From positions 109,643 to 173,642 of the forward strand of contig NZ_JACBXS010000002.1 of NCBI RefSeq assembly GCF_013415485.1: a stretch of DNA of 64,000 bases. Reading direction: 5' to 3'. The notes beneath the pieces are model-generated. The model was not told the DNA's origin. It searched no databases and saw only the letters and a program-made list of their open reading frames with translations. The translations under genes and the position numbers were made by a program. Shown in pieces: positions 63,350-64,000 of the stretch. The DNA is from Rhabdonatronobacter sediminivivens. Its GTDB lineage: Bacteria; Pseudomonadota; Alphaproteobacteria; Rhodobacterales; Rhodobacteraceae. Position 1 is the first letter of the stretch. Every line of letters begins with the position of its first letter.

Positions 63350-63913
63350 TCACGACAGCACCTCGTTCATTGCAAAAACACGCAGATAGACAGTGTCGGA
63401 CGTGCCACCGGCGGCGCGGGCACCAAGGCTGGCCACGGTGCCGCCCGCCACAAACTCCCGCGTATGCACCTCGCCTTGGGCGAAATTGCCCGTGCCTCCG
63501 GTGTTGATCGAGTTTGTGTAAAGGCGCGCAACGTCAGGACTGTCGGGAAGCACCTGAAAAACAATGCGATATGTCTTCCCTTCTTCCACAGCGAACGTGA
63601 GGTGTCCTGAATTCCCGAAATTGTTGTGAAACAGGCTCCAATACTGACCTTCCTCGACAAACTCTCCCGCCCCTGTGGTGCCTACAAGTTCCAGTGTCCC
63701 CGGCAACAGAGTCGGACCAATTTCGGCTTCACGCATCACACCGGCTTCTTGCAGCGTGGACCGCAGGTTGTGCATAGCGCCCCACAGCATCCACAACTCT
63801 GCGTCATGTGGCTGCGCGACCTCCGGTCCTGCGAGAGCAGGCGGTGCCCAGTTGCCGATGATGTCTGTGACGACAAAAGCCTCGGCTTCGTAATCCCACA
63901 TAATCCCGATCAT
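63350..63913 (-). CDS. hypothetical protein, possibly from an accessory element
   Basis: A 187-residue protein I do not recognise. It has a tryptophan-containing start (MWDYEAEAFVVTDIIGNW), a helical middle (LWMLWGAMHNLRSTLQEAG) and a glycine/threonine-rich, beta-prone C-terminal half (GHLTFAVEEGKTYRIVFQVL; NTGGTGNFAQG; DTVYLRVFAMNEV). The latter recalls carbohydrate-binding or phage tail-type modules, but this is only resemblance. Codons look less GC-extreme than neighbours. GGAG is very close to the first ATG, so MWDYEAEAF (63901) may be the true start. Confidence 0.55.
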   Translation of the reverse strand: MIGIMWDYEAEAFVVTDIIGNWAPPALAGPEVAQPHDAELWMLWGAMHNLRSTLQEAGVMREAEIGPTLLPGTLELVGTTGAGEFVEEGQYWSLFHNNFGNSGHLTFAVEEGKTYRIVFQVLPDSPDVARLYTNSINTGGTGNFAQGEVHTREFVAGGTVASLGARAAGGTSDTVYLRVFAMNEVLS

Positions 63914-63944
63914 ATCTCCAGGGGGGCACCTCGATTTTTGCCTT

Positions 63945-64000
63945 TCAGGGCCGGTTCGGCGGCCTGAAGCCTTCAGGAAGCGGCTTGGCGTGGGGCTTCG
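63945..64000 (-). CDS. C-terminal end of a gene running off the right edge (tentative)
   Basis: The last 17 codons before a TGA read KPHAKPLPEGFRPPNRP on the minus strand, 31 bases upstream of the hypothetical gene. The proline/basic tail looks like a natural C-terminus, so the two may form an operon. Too short to identify. Confidence 0.35.
   Translation of the reverse strand, partial: KPHAKPLPEGFRPPNRP

Noticed and set aside
62733..64000. Search for a direct repeat of the tRNA-Ser 3' end (att site)
   Set aside because: No second copy of the T-arm/acceptor sequence was found before the right edge. It may lie outside the window.

Overview
This window comes from a GC-rich alphaproteobacterial chromosome, most likely a member of the Rhodobacteraceae. 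The main reasons are the nifR3(dusB)-ntrB-ntrC-ntrY-ntrX order with an NtrC lacking the sigma-54 contact motif, an iscR-cysteine desulfurase-sufBCD-sufS operon with a one-cysteine IscR and an Irr-box type operator, a ccmABCDG block, a TRAP transporter next to an oxoprolinase, and many ATGA start/stop overlaps. Nearly all of it is ordinary core chromosome. No CRISPR array, rRNA operon or intact insertion sequence was seen.

Layout. 0-9.4 kb: a clipped STAS-domain gene, a thiolase, moaA, a lipoprotein gene, then a four-gene polyamine operon on the minus strand (speA, carboxynorspermidine dehydrogenase, nspC, speB). Together these can convert arginine to spermidine without decarboxylated SAM. A Hint-domain protein gene follows. 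9.5-13.8 kb: a small DUF2256 protein, rpsA with a clear terminator, then pncC, pgpA and fused ispDF. 13.9-21.3 kb: the nitrogen control cluster dusB-ntrBC-ntrYX. 22.0-31.5 kb: the Fe-S assembly operon, from a promoter overlapped by an Irr-box-like palindrome, running iscR, desulfurase, sufB, small membrane gene, sufC, sufD, two Yip1-type membrane genes and sufS. nadX and a DUF2726 gene follow.

31.5-39 kb: an ABC-F ATPase; a cobalamin riboswitch followed by a 22-codon leader frame coupled to a small cysteine-rich protein; ccmABCDG for cytochrome c maturation; and an ftsH paralogue. 39-49.6 kb: a minus-strand glycogen operon (glgB, glgC, glgA, glgX, malQ, pgm). 49.6-55.4 kb: an epimerase, an alpha/beta hydrolase, truA, a monooxygenase-fold protein, a universal stress protein and a BASS-like transporter. 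54.9-62.1 kb: a MarR regulator and TRAP transporter (dctMQP) divergent from a fused 5-oxoprolinase/hydantoinase, with an inverted repeat between them. 62.3-64 kb: a DUF4389 gene, tRNA-Ser(TGA), then an AT-richer accessory stretch with a perfect 17-bp palindrome and an unrecognised protein.

Points that stand out: the Irr-box promoter of the suf operon and a second Irr-box-like sequence buried in rare codons inside the desulfurase gene; the riboswitch/leader/Cys-rich module; a family of intergenic hairpin repeats found at least five times; the operator in the TRAP/oxoprolinase intergenic region; and the tRNA-flanked right end. Coordinates were read by eye. Start codons were chosen from Shine-Dalgarno sequences and overlaps where these could be seen.
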